A stretch of 64,000 nucleotides of DNA from JASSUD01 sp031963415 (GCA_031963415.1 JASSUI010000002.1:1-64000), one strand, 5' to 3'; shown: positions 17,248 to 27,900, numbered from the stretch's first letter. Numbers and translations are program-made. Notes: a model not told the origin generated them from the letters alone.

Positions 17248-18386
17248 GTCCCTGCGGATCTTCTGCCTCGAGTTCTTGATGATATTTATCGAGTTCATCG
17301 ACATTAAATTCAATTTGAATTTGTTCGCCCTCCAACCCCTTAAAGGCGAGATAGCTCAAATAATAGATTTCGGAGGCCATGATGCTTTCGATTCGAGCTT
17401 TTGGTAAAGCTTAGAGCACAGAGGACCCAAAAGGCTTACCCACTTTAGCTTCTTTCTCTAAACGATCCCCATCTTTACGCCATAATTTATCAACTATCGC
17501 TTCGTACAACATCGACATACTTACAGACCGATCCTTGGGGAGTTCATTCCAGCTATAACACAGCGCATCTAATTGAATTGGAATATTTACTAAGCTTTGA
17601 ATTACGGGCCTGCGGTTAATGAATTGCTGAATTTCGTCTTGATTCGATTGAGGTACAAATTTCTGTATATAGCTCTGTACGTTGTCTAGCGTAAAACCTA
17701 CCGTTTCTAGCTTTAGGTCTAACTGGCCGAGTCGCGGGACATCGACGCCAGCTGGGCGGGAAGTGATGAGGACATGCTCTTGATTCAATAGTTCTGTTAG
17801 AAATCGACTCAGTGGACGACTGTCATCGAGTTCGCTTACGACCTCATCTAAGCCGTCGAGGATAAACAAAGTCTGATTTCTATAAGCGAGAAAGGCTTTG
17901 GCTAATGCTTTAGCCTCCGTTTGACTCGCGAAATAATGCTCGCTCAGTAATTTTTTTAGGGTATAGATTTGCAGCGTCTTCAATTGTCGTAGCGGCACCC
18001 AGAGTACGCACTTAAAATGGTCTCTCCACGCGGCTTGATGTTGATAGTCATAGACCAGCTTTTTGCATAACGTGGTCTTACCAATGCCCGCCCGCCCTTG
18101 AATCAAAATCCGCTTTGGAAAACCCACAGACCCATCGTGTAACTTTTGCGCATCGAAAAGATGCTCTAACGTAATGAGCTTGCTGTAATCCGTGTCTTGC
18201 ACCTCTTCACTACTGGGCAGACGTGTTACTGCTGCTGCCTGCTTTTCTAATAAGGCTTTATCTTTATCTAATTGCGCCCGTTGATCGACAATCGCGAGAT
18301 TGATGTAAAAGTCTTCCAACGAGGCGATTTCACCTGAGACACGCTGAATTGAAAGATTCGTATGGTAATAATGTTGAGACACTCAA
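17248..18386 (-). pseudogene. NACHT-HEAT gene A, third fragment (linker and NACHT domain)
   Basis: The fragment starts at the family linker SIQRVSGEIASLEDFYINLA. It runs through Walker A GRAGIGKTTLCKKLVYDY and Walker B TLFILDGLDEVVSEL and ends the main frame at GSSVL-TAA (17411). Past that stop the same frame continues as ALPKARIESIMASEIYYLSY and YLAFKGLEGEQIQIEF, matching gene C, where the stop aligns with Gln (CAA to TAA). The copy is then cut off at 17248 by the IS256 remnant, so its HEAT array and cap are gone. Upstream it is interrupted by an IS110 element. The NACHT motifs are intact but the gene cannot make a full protein. Confidence 0.85.
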
Positions 18387-19654
18387 TCTAGAATTGCTTC
18401 TGAACGTCAGACCGATCTGACCCGTGCTGGGATTGGCAAGTTGCCTTTGCGTTGACCTGTCGATTGGATTCTGACGTTCCCCGAGTATTGCCGGGCCTGA
18501 CTTCAGTGACCTAATAGGAGCTTTGTTCTGCACCGTGAGTGTCCTGTCCTGCGATTGGGGTTGGCGATGCGCCAACTACAAAGGACACTTCGATGGATAC
18601 AAATGAAATCATTCTGGGCGTTGATACCCACCTGGATACCCATGTTGGGGCTGTGATCAGCGAGACAGGAAAGCTTCTCGGGACGTTATCAATCCCCACA
18701 AATAAAGAAGGATATTTTGAACTGCTGACCTGGGCAAATTCTTTTGGATTGATCCGGTGTGCGGGAGTTGAAGGCACAGGAACATATGGCGCGGGATTGA
18801 CCCATGTACTGCGCGATCATGAGATTGCTGTCTTTGAAGTCAACCGGCCAGATCGCTCAACGCGTCGGTTGAAAGGCAAGTCTGATCCCACTGACGCCGA
18901 AAATGCCGCACGCGCAGTACTTGCCGGTAAGGCAACCGCTATTGCAAAAGAACAATCCGGCGCGGCTGAAGCGATGCGTACGATTTGCGTAGCTAGACGC
19001 AGTGCGGTAAAAGCCAAAACTCAGGCTATCAACCAGCTGCGAGCGATGCTGGTTAGCGCCCCTCAAGATGTACGCGATCGTCTGCTGAAAGTGAAAACTG
19101 CAGAATGCGTGAATGGCTGCGTGCGTCTTCGATCATTAGGTAAAACGCCCATGTTACAGACATTAACCGACACATTGCGGCTGCTGGCTAAGCGATGGTT
19201 GATGTTGGCAGACGAGCTTAAAGTGCTGGACGCAATGCTTGACAAGTTAACGGGACAATTTGCAAAGCGAATGCGCGAACAATTTGGCGTGGGGCCACAG
19301 ACGGCCGCAACATTGATAACGGTAGCGGGTGACAATCCTGAACGCTTGAAAAACGAAGCGGCATTAGCAGCGCTATGTGGGACAAGCCCACTGCAGGCGT
19401 CATCAGGCAAAACGATCCGGCATCGATTGAACCGGGGAGGAGACCGCTCAGCAAACAATGCCCTCTGGACGATTGCTATGGTCCGAATGCGCAGCGATCT
19501 GCGTACAAAACGATATGTTGATCGTCGAACGAAGGAAGGCTTGTCTAATAAGGAAATTCATCGTTGTCTAAAGCGGTATATTGTGAGGGAATTATTTCCT
19601 CTCATCGTTGCGGATTTGGCTGATACCAAGTCTCCCACTTGACATAGGAGCGTC
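18387..19654 (+). mobile_element. IS110-family element inserted in NACHT gene A
   Basis: Limits are inferred from where gene A homology stops and resumes: fragment 2 ends ADLRQAL and fragment 3 begins QHYYHTNLSIQ, adjacent in gene C as DLREALYQHYQRSSLSIQ. No target duplication is visible, as usual for IS110. One transposase gene is inside. The ends are accurate to about 10 bases. Confidence 0.8.
18593..19642 (+). CDS. IS110-family transposase (DEDD)
   Basis: About 349 residues from ATG 18593 (MDTNEIILGVDTHLDTHVGA). A GTG 54 bases upstream is in frame but adds an unusual leader. The N-terminal RuvC-like DEDD domain shows LGVDTHLDTH and the E of VEGTGTYG, then KSDPTDAENAARA. The C-terminal transposase_20 region has FGVGPQTAATLITVAGDNPE and ALCGTSPLQASSGKT with its conserved Ser. 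It acts as a site-specific recombinase-like transposase. The gene looks intact. Confidence 0.92.
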   Translation: MDTNEIILGVDTHLDTHVGAVISETGKLLGTLSIPTNKEGYFELLTWANSFGLIRCAGVEGTGTYGAGLTHVLRDHEIAVFEVNRPDRSTRRLKGKSDPTDAENAARAVLAGKATAIAKEQSGAAEAMRTICVARRSAVKAKTQAINQLRAMLVSAPQDVRDRLLKVKTAECVNGCVRLRSLGKTPMLQTLTDTLRLLAKRWLMLADELKVLDAMLDKLTGQFAKRMREQFGVGPQTAATLITVAGDNPERLKNEAALAALCGTSPLQASSGKTIRHRLNRGGDRSANNALWTIAMVRMRSDLRTKRYVDRRTKEGLSNKEIHRCLKRYIVRELFPLIVADLADTKSPT

Positions 19655-19770
19655 AGCGCTTGGCGCAGATCGGCTATGGAGGGGGTAGGGTCCCGCTGCG
19701 TTCTCTGGTTAAACGTTGCTTCTATCTCGTTTAACGTCGCGTCTATCCGCTTAGCATACTCAAGCGCGCG
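19655..19770 (-). pseudogene. NACHT-HEAT gene A, second fragment (pre-linker)
   Basis: Reading RALEYAKRIDATLNEIEATF then NQRTQRDPTPSIADLRQAL, this corresponds to the region before the family linker in gene C (SSGDLREAL). Removing the DDE element at 19771-23491 with one copy of AGCGCG rejoins it in frame to fragment 1 as PTALEYAKR. An apparent ATG at 19779 belongs to the element's end. Confidence 0.8.
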
Positions 19771-19899
19771 TTGCCTCATTAAAAAAGATTACCGAAGGCT
19801 TCTAACGTTGCCTCATAACTTAGGATACCGAAGGAGTTTAAAAATAAGAGAATGTTATTATATAGATAGATTTTTAAAAATACACTTCTTCTAATCAAG

Positions 19900-20331
19900 A
19901 TGATTAATTGCAAACGCTGCGGGGATAGCAGTGCTGTCGTCAAGAATGGCAAAGTAAGAAACCAACAACGGTACTACTGCAAAAGCTGCGAATACAACTT
20001 TGTTCCAGAAGATAAAAGACAGAACCGAGGCTACAGTGAAGAAGTGAAAGCGCTGGCGGTGATGCTGTATGGGACGATGAAGTGCAGCTATGGCATGATT
20101 GCGCGTTTGCTCAAGACAAGCCGCAGGACGGTCTATATGTGGGTGAAACAAGCGGGTAATGAGCTGCCTGAACCTGCCCTTCTCGAAAAGATAGAAGCGA
20201 TTGAGTTTGATGAAATGTGGCATTTTGTGCAGTCTAAAAAAAAACAAATAGTGGATATGGAAAGCCTTAGATCATTCCTCCAGGAAGTGCATCGCTTGGG
20301 TCATCGGTCGTCGCAACGCTCAGACCTTTAG
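19900..20331 (+). CDS. insA: IS1 InsA (zinc-finger/HTH part of transposase)
   Basis: 143 residues. CKRCGDSSAVVKNGKVRNQQ with YYCKSCEYNF is the N-terminal zinc finger. The HTH is MIARLLKTSRRTVYMWVKQA. The frame crosses an A9 run at 20236-20244, after which InsB lies in the +1 frame. Alone, InsA represses transposition; the fused InsAB is the transposase. Confidence 0.88.
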   Translation: MINCKRCGDSSAVVKNGKVRNQQRYYCKSCEYNFVPEDKRQNRGYSEEVKALAVMLYGTMKCSYGMIARLLKTSRRTVYMWVKQAGNELPEPALLEKIEAIEFDEMWHFVQSKKKQIVDMESLRSFLQEVHRLGHRSSQRSDL

Positions 20332-20620
20332 ACGACTCTATGACAAAGTTAAACACTTGGGCGCTCACTATTTCACCGATGAATGGGATGTGTATCGAAA
20401 AGTGCTCCCTGCCCAGCAGCACACAATTGGCAAAGCCCATACGATAGCCATTGAGCAAGATAATTCGAATACACGGTATTTTCTGGCAAGAATGACTCGA
20501 CGCACTAAGGTCGTTTCAAAGTCTGTGCTCATGGTGGATTTATCTTTGCGCATTCAGCATTTCTTGGCTTCGCCTGACAATTATGCAAATTGGCGGGAAA
20601 AATTCGTATCTATCTTTTAG
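20245..20620 (+). pseudogene. insB: IS1 InsB part, nonsense mutation
   Basis: The downstream frame encodes the IS1 DDE part (GAHYFTDEWDVYRKVLPAQQ, then RTKVVSKSVLMVDLSLRI). At 20249-20251 it reads TAG where the other copy has TGG (Trp), five codons after the A9 shift site. This copy therefore cannot make InsAB and is probably immobile unless helped in trans. Confidence 0.8.
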
Positions 20621-20639
20621 ATAACACTCTCAAAAATAA

Positions 20640-21066
20640 GTTTAAGTTTTTTCTGAATAGAATCGCGCAAAGTGAAAGGGTTAAGACTATTGTAGATATT
20701 TTTCAGATTATCTTTTTGTTGAGAGCTGATGGCTGAGTGTGTCATTAGACGTTGAGCAGGAGTTTGCGGTTGAGCATGTTTTTTAATAATTTTTGCCCCG
20801 ACTCGTTTTTTCTCGCAAAGCTTCATCGTTGGGCAAAAGAAGTGGTTTAACAAGCTGAATTCATTCGCATATAGGTCATTCATTAACCTCACTAATTGGG
20901 GATGATCAAAGCGCTGATAGCCAAAAAGCTGGCGAACACAAGACCCATTTTTTTGCTCGACGTGTGCGTTATCGTTTGAGTGAGAGGGGCGAGAGCGAGT
21001 GAATTGAATGGGCTGCGAATGATTTTGGAAATAGCGTACTAAATGCCAATTTAAGAACTCGGAGCC
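20640..21066 (-). pseudogene. DDE transposase, C-terminal piece
   Basis: It reads GSEFLNWHLVRYFQNHSQPI, then RPSHSNDNAHVEQKNGSCVR: the second catalytic Asp/Glu region of an integrase-like transposase. It continues from DCDN at 22706 once the IS110 element at 21067-22705 is removed. The apparent start MYY is contributed by the IS110 end. Its last codons run into the IS1 copy. Confidence 0.8.
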
Positions 21067-22705
21067 ATAGTACATGCAGAATGTTAGTCATTAGCTGAAT
21101 GGCCTCTTGGCCTAGGCCAAGAGGCCATTCAACCTTCAGTTTGTCTGTTCACAGAAAACAGAAGGAGAAACTTAAGATGACTGGCACAATAAATATCCCA
21201 CCCAGCCGAAATTTGGTTGCAATTGATATTGCACGCTACTGGCATTATGTATTGATTGAGAATACGGTAGGAAAGCGGCAACGATTCAAGATGGCCAACG
21301 TAGCGGCAGACTTTGACCGCCTGGTTCAATATTTACAATCCTTATCTGGCCCAATCCGTGTTGGGCTTGAGCCGACCGGGGATTACCATCGGTCGCTAGC
21401 ACATCGATTGCTCAGAGCGGGTTTTGAGGTCGTGAGTATCAATTCAGTCGCTCAAGCGCGCTATCGAGACGCGATGTTCAATTCATGGGATAAGAATGAT
21501 CCCAAAGATGCCGTGGTGATACTCGAAATGCTTCGACGAGAGGCCTTTCAACGATACGTAGACCCCATGGTCGCCGGCACACATGATCTGCAAGAGTTGG
21601 CCAAAACTTATTATCAAGTGTCCAGAGCACGGACCAAGGCTCAACATTCATTGATTAATCACGGATTGCCTTTATATTTCCCCGAGATGCACCGATATTG
21701 GGCGACGACGCGCAATGAATGGTTTATCCGTTTTTTGCTCCAATTTCCCACCCCCGGCCACGTCAGAGCGCTCTCAAAAAAAGCTTTCGTGCTAGCAGCC
21801 TGGGATACCGTTGGACGCAAAGTTAATAAACAAGCCAAACTGGAGGAAATAGGGGAAATGGCCGGAGCGACAACGGCACTGCCCCACGCGTTGGACTGCC
21901 TTGCAGTTGACATGTTTCGCGTGACCCTAACCCGTTATCAACAACTGAATCAGCTACGTAGTGAGCTTGAAGCCCGTGCGACCCAAGTGCTCGATGGACG
22001 GCCTGAATTCGGCCATTTACAAACGCTACCCGGCGTCGGCCCCATCATCGCCTTAACCATCCTCGCCGAAGCAGGCGATGTCCGCCGGTTCGGTCATCAT
22101 CGGCAATTCTTAAAATATTGCGGCTTCGATCTGGCTAAACAGCAATCCGGCAGTTATCGTGGCAAAGAGCGACTCTCCAAACGAGGTAATGCTAGATTGC
22201 GGCTCGAATTCTGGCTTGCGGGCGTGGGCGCAGTACGGATGCGCGAGAATTCCTTTCGCAGTAAATATGAACGATATATTCAATCTGCCCCAGGCGATGC
22301 AGATGTCCGACGTAAGGCGTTGACCGCTGTCGCTGCTAAAATGGCACGCGTGGCCTACAGTCTTTGCAAGATGAACCAGCCCTATCGGCAGTTCTTTGAG
22401 CAAAGTTTACCCAGTGAATCGATCCCTCTCTCGGCTGCCGTTGGGACGCATGCGACCCCGTAGATAATGCTCGGACCTTTCACTGGGTTCTCTATGCTGT
22501 TTTAAGTACGGTGAAGATCGTGGCTGTGGCTTCGAATCTTGTGTCTACTATGGTCAGGCAAGGTTACCCATCAATGTGAAAGAACATTGGATTAACTGTA
22601 TTGCTTTGATGGCTATTTTCTATGGGTCAAACGGTCTCGCCCGCTTGGCAAAAATCCTTCGTCCTTTTTATTGAAAAAGGCTATTTAAGCTATTGCATTT
22701 AGTAC
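21067..22705 (+). mobile_element. IS110-family element inside the DDE element
   Basis: It is bounded by the transposase sequence GATAAC|GGCTCCGAG read on the minus strand. Both ends show AGTAC (ATAGTAC at the left, AGTAC at the right). It is 1,639 bp long, with no long inverted repeats and no visible target duplication, as expected for IS110. The 240 bases after the transposase stop are non-coding element DNA. Confidence 0.8.
21177..22463 (+). CDS. IS110-family transposase
   Basis: 428 residues from ATG 21177 after GAAGGAG; an upstream GTG in frame is less likely. The DEDD domain has NLVAIDIARYWHYVLIEN, GLEPTGDYHRSLAHRLL and KNDPKDAVVILEMLRR. The C-terminal transposase_20 part has LPGVGPIIALTILAEAGDV and KYCGFDLAKQQSGSYRGKER. 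It looks intact, and is a different subgroup from the elements at 18.6 and 50.8 kb. Confidence 0.92.
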   Translation: MTGTINIPPSRNLVAIDIARYWHYVLIENTVGKRQRFKMANVAADFDRLVQYLQSLSGPIRVGLEPTGDYHRSLAHRLLRAGFEVVSINSVAQARYRDAMFNSWDKNDPKDAVVILEMLRREAFQRYVDPMVAGTHDLQELAKTYYQVSRARTKAQHSLINHGLPLYFPEMHRYWATTRNEWFIRFLLQFPTPGHVRALSKKAFVLAAWDTVGRKVNKQAKLEEIGEMAGATTALPHALDCLAVDMFRVTLTRYQQLNQLRSELEARATQVLDGRPEFGHLQTLPGVGPIIALTILAEAGDVRRFGHHRQFLKYCGFDLAKQQSGSYRGKERLSKRGNARLRLEFWLAGVGAVRMRENSFRSKYERYIQSAPGDADVRRKALTAVAAKMARVAYSLCKMNQPYRQFFEQSLPSESIPLSAAVGTHATP

Positions 22706-23405
22706 GTTATCACAATCAAAGCCTTGTACCTCAAAGGGTAAAACTTTCTGCGCCGCCTGAATCATGCTTCATGACGCCCTCAGCGCCTTTGTTCCAGGTG
22801 GCACGACATTCAGTCCAACCCGACTAAAGATCAGTCATGGTGAGGTTCCAGACAAAATCTCCTGCCAGGCTCGTGCCGCCATGTGCCACCGTATCGCCTT
22901 CGATAAAGCCTGGCTGTGAGGTATCCCAACGACAGCCTTGCAAAGGGATTTTGTTTTTTAGCAAAGTGCCTGGTTTGGTACCTGATAAACCTCGTTTGCC
23001 CACTTGAACTCTTACTGGTTCAAGCAAGCGATCAATGGTGGCAGCAGACATAGCCAGAAGCTTGTGACGCGCATCGTCAGCTATATCCCCAGACATCGCC
23101 TCATAATGGGGTAGCCAAAGCGGTAGGGCAACTTTTAGGCGTTTGGATGCCATTTGATCCGTCGCCAACCAAATGGCCTTTAGCGGCACCATAACTTCAG
23201 CGCAATCGTAGCGTGATGGCTTACCTGGTTTTCTTTTAATTGCTCGCTTCTTAGGCTCGTTTAAAAGTCGTAGCGCATATTTTCGGTGGTAGCCACACAC
23301 TGCACAAAATTCATCCAATATCTTGCTTTTTTCACTTCGCTTTGCCTGACGATAGCGCTTCTGAATAGCTTCCAAATAGGCCTGTTTTTCATGCTTTTTC
23401 ATCAT
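22706..23405 (-). pseudogene. DDE transposase, N-terminal piece, mutated
   Basis: 194 residues are open: HTH-like start KYLEAI-type (KKHEKQAYLEAIQKRYRQAK), SKILDEFCAVCGYHRKYALR, and the first catalytic region FIEGDTVAHGGTSLAGDFVW. The frame stops at MTDL-TAG where a Trp codon would be expected. It continues as SGWTECRATWNKGAEGV, shifts frame, and reads IQAAQKVLPFEVQGFDCDN to the IS110 boundary. The gene thus has at least a nonsense change, a frameshift and two insertions. Confidence 0.8.
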
Positions 23406-23491
23406 CGATAACCTGTTTTTCTTCGGTTACCTATGATGTGAGTCAACGTATGACTTTTTTACCTACCTTGGGTTACTTTTAATGTGAGGCA

Positions 23492-24656
23492 ATTCGAGCG
23501 CGGTGGGCACCGCCGATGTTTGCTTTAATTCCTCAATAAAATCGCAGTACTTATGCCAAAACGTAAACAAAGCGGTTTTAGCTTCCTCACTGGTGGCAAA
23601 CAGTCGTGCAATCAGTTTAAGCATCACCGCATGACGACCTTGGTGGAGATAGATAAGCTGCCCAGCCTGGGCTTGCTGCGTTAAGCGCGCAAAATCTTCA
23701 ATGCGTACTGTCGTCGCAGCAATAAAATGGCTCAAGCATGGCTGATAACTGTCTGGCGTCAGCGCCACTGGGATAATGCCGTGTTGATCGCCTAACTCCT
23801 CGGCACGAATTCGCAAAAAGGCTATTTCGGTGAGTACATGATGAAAGCCGTCCTGTTGAGAGAACGCATTGACCACGCGTCGTAGATGGCGATTCCCTTT
23901 CTCAAGCGCATCGACAAGATAAGCTTGTTGCAGGGCGAGATAAAAATCCGCATAAGTGGGCCAATTCAAATAGTTCGCTAAGACTTCAGAGCAACAGACG
24001 ACGACTTTATCGACTGGCTTAACTTCGCTGCGTAACTGAGTGGGGAGCAAACACAACTGGCTCGTCAAAATATCTTCGAGCTGGGCATCCTTGCGTGGGT
24101 TGTCTCGCCAGACCGAATAAGGCTTGGCCATCGGGCTTTGATCAGAATAGAGTTGCACGCGCAGCTGGGAGAGTTTGGTAATCAAATACCTGGCGACTTC
24201 GGCTTTGGCTTGTCCGCAAGCGAAATTGTGGTGAGCATAGATGAGAAATAGACTGGGTTGATTAGGCACTTCGAGCGAGGTCAGCACAGCAAGCATCTTT
24301 TCAAACAGGCGATCGAGTAGTGCGCTTTTTTCTTGAATGGAGAGAGCTTTCTGTGGCCCCATCGACAAGTGGTGGTTAAAAAACGAGAGAACAGGCGTTA
24401 TTAATGCTTGATAAATTGTCTGATCTTCCCTTTGAACCTGAGAGAGACCGCCGTAGATAGAACCGACCTCCTTTAACGCCTTTTTCGCGTTAGCGGGTTC
24501 GGTGTTAGTTGCTTCCGTTTCACGGCTTGCTTCAACGAGGCTAACGTGAGTGGCCTGTAACCCGCTTGCGGGTTCTTCTTCGATATTCTTGTCGGTCTTT
24601 CGAGTGGGGGATAAGGAGAGGCCATGGCTTGGCGTTAAGCGATCTAAGTGATTCAT
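23492..24656 (-). pseudogene. NACHT-HEAT gene A, first fragment (N-terminal domain)
   Basis: About 388 residues from ATG 24656. A variable leader is followed by the family's N-terminal alpha/beta domain: SLFLIYAHHNFACGQAKAEV, VQLYSDQSPMAKP, VDKVVVCCSEVLANYL, FHHVLTEIAFLRIRAEEL and HGIIPVALTP. This is the same domain as residues about 150-355 of gene C. Strand order and motif spacing resemble a TIR/SEFIR fold, but that is inference. The frame's last residues (LPHIKSNPR) come from the inserted element. It is divergent from gene B, with 302 bases between. Confidence 0.85.
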
Positions 24657-24958
24657 TTTTTTATTGATTTGGTTTATGAATGGAGCGGCTCAAGTGACTT
24701 TAAACAGCACCGTGAACGTCTATCCAGAAACTTGGCTGCCAGGCAAACCATACTGATAAAGACCGCTGATAAAAATCGGGTTATACCCAGGTTTTTACGC
24801 AGGTAAATGCGCCCTTCACTGCCGGGCAGATAAATGACCAAAACTTGCGTATTGAATAAAAATATAAATTCAGCTGTTTACCGTCTCGTCCGTTGACGCT
24901 TCGCTTTGATAAGCTCCGCTGACGCTATCCGCATCCCTCAAGCAGATCCAATGAAAAT
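24657..24958. promoter_or_regulatory. Divergent intergenic region between NACHT genes A and B
   Basis: 302 non-coding bases. They hold two CTGATAAA repeats around 24753 and 24765 and an AT-rich stretch near 24855-24880 that may be the promoter of gene B. I could not fix promoter boxes. A short 18-codon frame from ATG 24951 overlaps the GTG start of gene B out of frame. Confidence 0.3.
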
Positions 24959-27900
24959 GTGTATCAACCATACTCGGCAATGTTTCTTCCTGACGTTAAG
25001 CGCACATTAAATCGAGACATAGCAACAATGCTTACTGCTAGCCCTACTCCCCCAAATCTGATTAGTAAACAGCTGCAAATGCGAGCACAAAGCGATTTGG
25101 AGCAGGCTCGCTTCTATAAGGCAACGCAGCAGTTCGAAATGGCCTTAGCCTCGTATGACCAGGCCAGAGTGACCTTTAAACATGCTAAAAATGCGCGCCA
25201 AGCCATCCCTTTAACGGAGTTAAAAAGTGCTTTTAGCCAAGCACAAACTCCTCAAACACCGGAAGATGAATCTTTGCGTCGGTGCATCGCCGAAGTTTAT
25301 GTTGAACGGGCGGAAGCGTTGATTAGCTTGGGAAAAACAGAAAAAGCGCGGAAGAGTTACGAAAAGGCTAAAAAATGGGGTTATGCAGGCGTACCTGCTG
25401 TCTCGACGCCTGCTTCGTTATCCACTGTCGATAGTGGCGTTGGTTTGGCTCAGTCTACTGAATTTTTTTCTTCAAAAATCTCTTTGGCACCACCGCCTAA
25501 AGGAACAGAAGCCTGCCCACTAGAAAAACATCAATGGGTAGCGCAGACCTTCGAAACCATCCTAAAACAATTTCAAGATCTAGACTTATGCCAAAGCTCA
25601 CCCAGCCTTTTCTTAGTCTATGCGCACAATAATCGGCTGGGTCAAGCGGATGCCGACATCTCGCAACGTGTGATTCAATGGCTATCGAATCTCCGTTCCA
25701 ATTTATATTCAGATCGCTCAGCCAGTGGGCATCAGGCTTTACCGTTTAAGGCGACGTTAGAAGAGAACGCCCAAGCCAACGATATCCTCTCCAGCCAACT
25801 GTGCTTATTACCCAACCATCAAGGTACGGTCGATCATGTCGTATTGTGCGGCTCAGAGTTGTTGGGGAAATATATGGCCTCGCCGTACTATCAGCAGTTT
25901 TTTGAGGCGATTGCGCAGGCTTATCAACATGCCTCGAAGGCAAATGATTTTGCGCAGATTGAGGCTGCCCTACGCCAAGTGGTGGATGCTAATTTAAAAG
26001 AACCCGAATTTCACCATGTGCTGACGGAATTGGCTTTTTTACAAATCCGCGAGGCACACCTCAAAGGTGAGCACGGCATTATCCCGATGTTACTCAACAG
26101 CCCTGCTGAGCAATGTTTACCCCCCTTTATACTTAACTCGACCACGATTCGGATTGAAGAGTCGAGATGGCGTACCCCGAGTAACTGGAAAGGGCAGACG
26201 TATCAAGATGAAGGCTTGCACATCGGCTTCTTTAAGCTCTTAAAACGGCTGTTCGTGAAACAAGAGCGGTGCGTTGCGTTGATTGAAAAAAAAATCTATC
26301 AAAACTGTTTACAGCAATTACGTGAGGACAAATCGCATACGTTGACAGCACAGGCGTTTTCTCGGTTCTTGAATCAAGCCTGTGTGAGTGCATTGGATTC
26401 GCTGAAACAAGAGCATGGCGCCGATCTTCGTGAGTTGAACGTTCAGAAAGCGTATGAGAGCCTGCGAGCAGAAATCAAACAAATCAAAGGGGAATTGCAG
26501 ATCGCGCCTGATCAGCTTCGCTTGGCTATAGAGACGTCCTATTCTGCAAAGAACTTAGCTATCCAACGTCTGTCCGGCCCACCTTTATCGATGGAGCACT
26601 GCTACATCAATTTGGCAGTTGTAGAAATCGAGAAGGATAGGGCGCGCGAGGAGGAAGAAAAAGTTAATAAGGAAAAAGAGAAACAGCTTCAGGAAGAGAA
26701 CACGAAAAAGTTTAAAGAAGAGAGAGCAAAAAAATCCAAGGAAGGAAAAACAAAGAAGGGTAATGAGGAGGAAGCCAAGGTTAAAGAAGAGGAGTTGAAA
26801 AGGTTTTTGGCCGAAGCAATGCAAAATCACTTTTACCGCTTACCAAGTTTTGAGGCGATCAATTCGAATCCGCAGAAACTCGTGCCCGTAGAAAATCTCT
26901 TTGATCCGCGTGAATTGAGCAAAGACAAGATAATGCCTCCGAAGCGGATTTTGATTCGAGGCCGAGCGGGTGTAGGCAAAACAACCTTATCCAAGAAGAT
27001 CGTTTATGAGTACACGCAGAAAGGACGATGGCGAGATCGATTTGACTATCTACTATGGATTCCGCTGCGTACGCTGAAGGGTAAATCGAATTGTGATCTA
27101 GTAACGCTATTTCATGAAATCTATTTTCAGAGCCAGCCCGAAGGTCAATCTTTAGCGAAGACGCTTGCAGCGCAAGTTAACGGAGTAGCTAAAGATAAAA
27201 CGCTTTTTGTGCTCGATGGCTGGGATGAAGTCGCACAAGAATGGGACGAGCATAATCCGATGTCCGGTTTTCTTAAGCAGTTACTTAATCAGCCTGCAGT
27301 ACTCGTTACATCCCGACCCTACGTCGATTTGAAACAGACAAATCCAATGGATTTGGAATTAGAGACGGTCGGCTTTAGCCCCGAAAACGTAACTGCTTAT
27401 CTCGACAATTCGAATATTGTGTCGGCTGTAGATGCTGAGGAGATGAAGTATTTCATCCAGACTAATGCTTTCATTCACGAACTGATCAACGTGCCAATCC
27501 AGCTAGATGCACTCTGTTACAGTTGGGATGAAATCAAGCAGGCGCAGCAAGAAACGTCAGGCGCGAAGACGGTTACCTCACTGTATCAGGCTATGATGAA
27601 TAAGCTATGGCTTAAGGATATGCTTCGTTTAGGTAAACGCAAAGGAGACCAACTATTAACTTCTAGTTATGTCAGTACACTTGAAAGCTCATCGCGTATT
27701 GAAAAGTTGGTGAAAGTCGAACATGACTTTCTAAGTGCTCTAGCTTTGAGAGGATTGCAGCATAATCAAATTGAATTCGGCCATCGTGATCTGCATAAGC
27801 TCATCGAGCTGTTTGAGGCGCAAGGTGTGGATCTACCCGTTACGTTGGAAGAAAACCTCAAAAAACTCTCCTTCCTACATACCAATGATACCGATGAGGC

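Larger units (their letters stand above)
19848..20631 (+). mobile_element. IS1-family element, copy 1, with 8-bp target duplication
   Basis: It is 784 bp long, with ends GAGAATGTTAT and ATAACACTCTC, flanked by AAAAATAA at 19840-19847 and 20632-20639. It sits in the 3' end of the DDE transposase gene: removal restores the reading KLKLIFKLLRYPKL-stop. It is the same element as 54594-55377. Confidence 0.9.
19771..23491. mobile_element. Composite nest: DDE (rve-type) IS carrying IS1 and IS110
   Basis: Both ends carry two tandem copies of a subterminal repeat. Left: TTGCCTCATTAAAAAAGATT at 19771 and TTGCCTCATAACTTAGGATA at 19807. Right (reverse): GCCTCACATTAAAAGTAACC and CTCACATCATAGGTAACCG. AGCGCG flanks the element on both sides, and its removal restores gene A in frame. 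Inside are one transposase gene broken into two pieces, an IS1 and an IS110. The family is not certain; it resembles integrase-like DDE elements filed as ISNCY. Confidence 0.75.
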
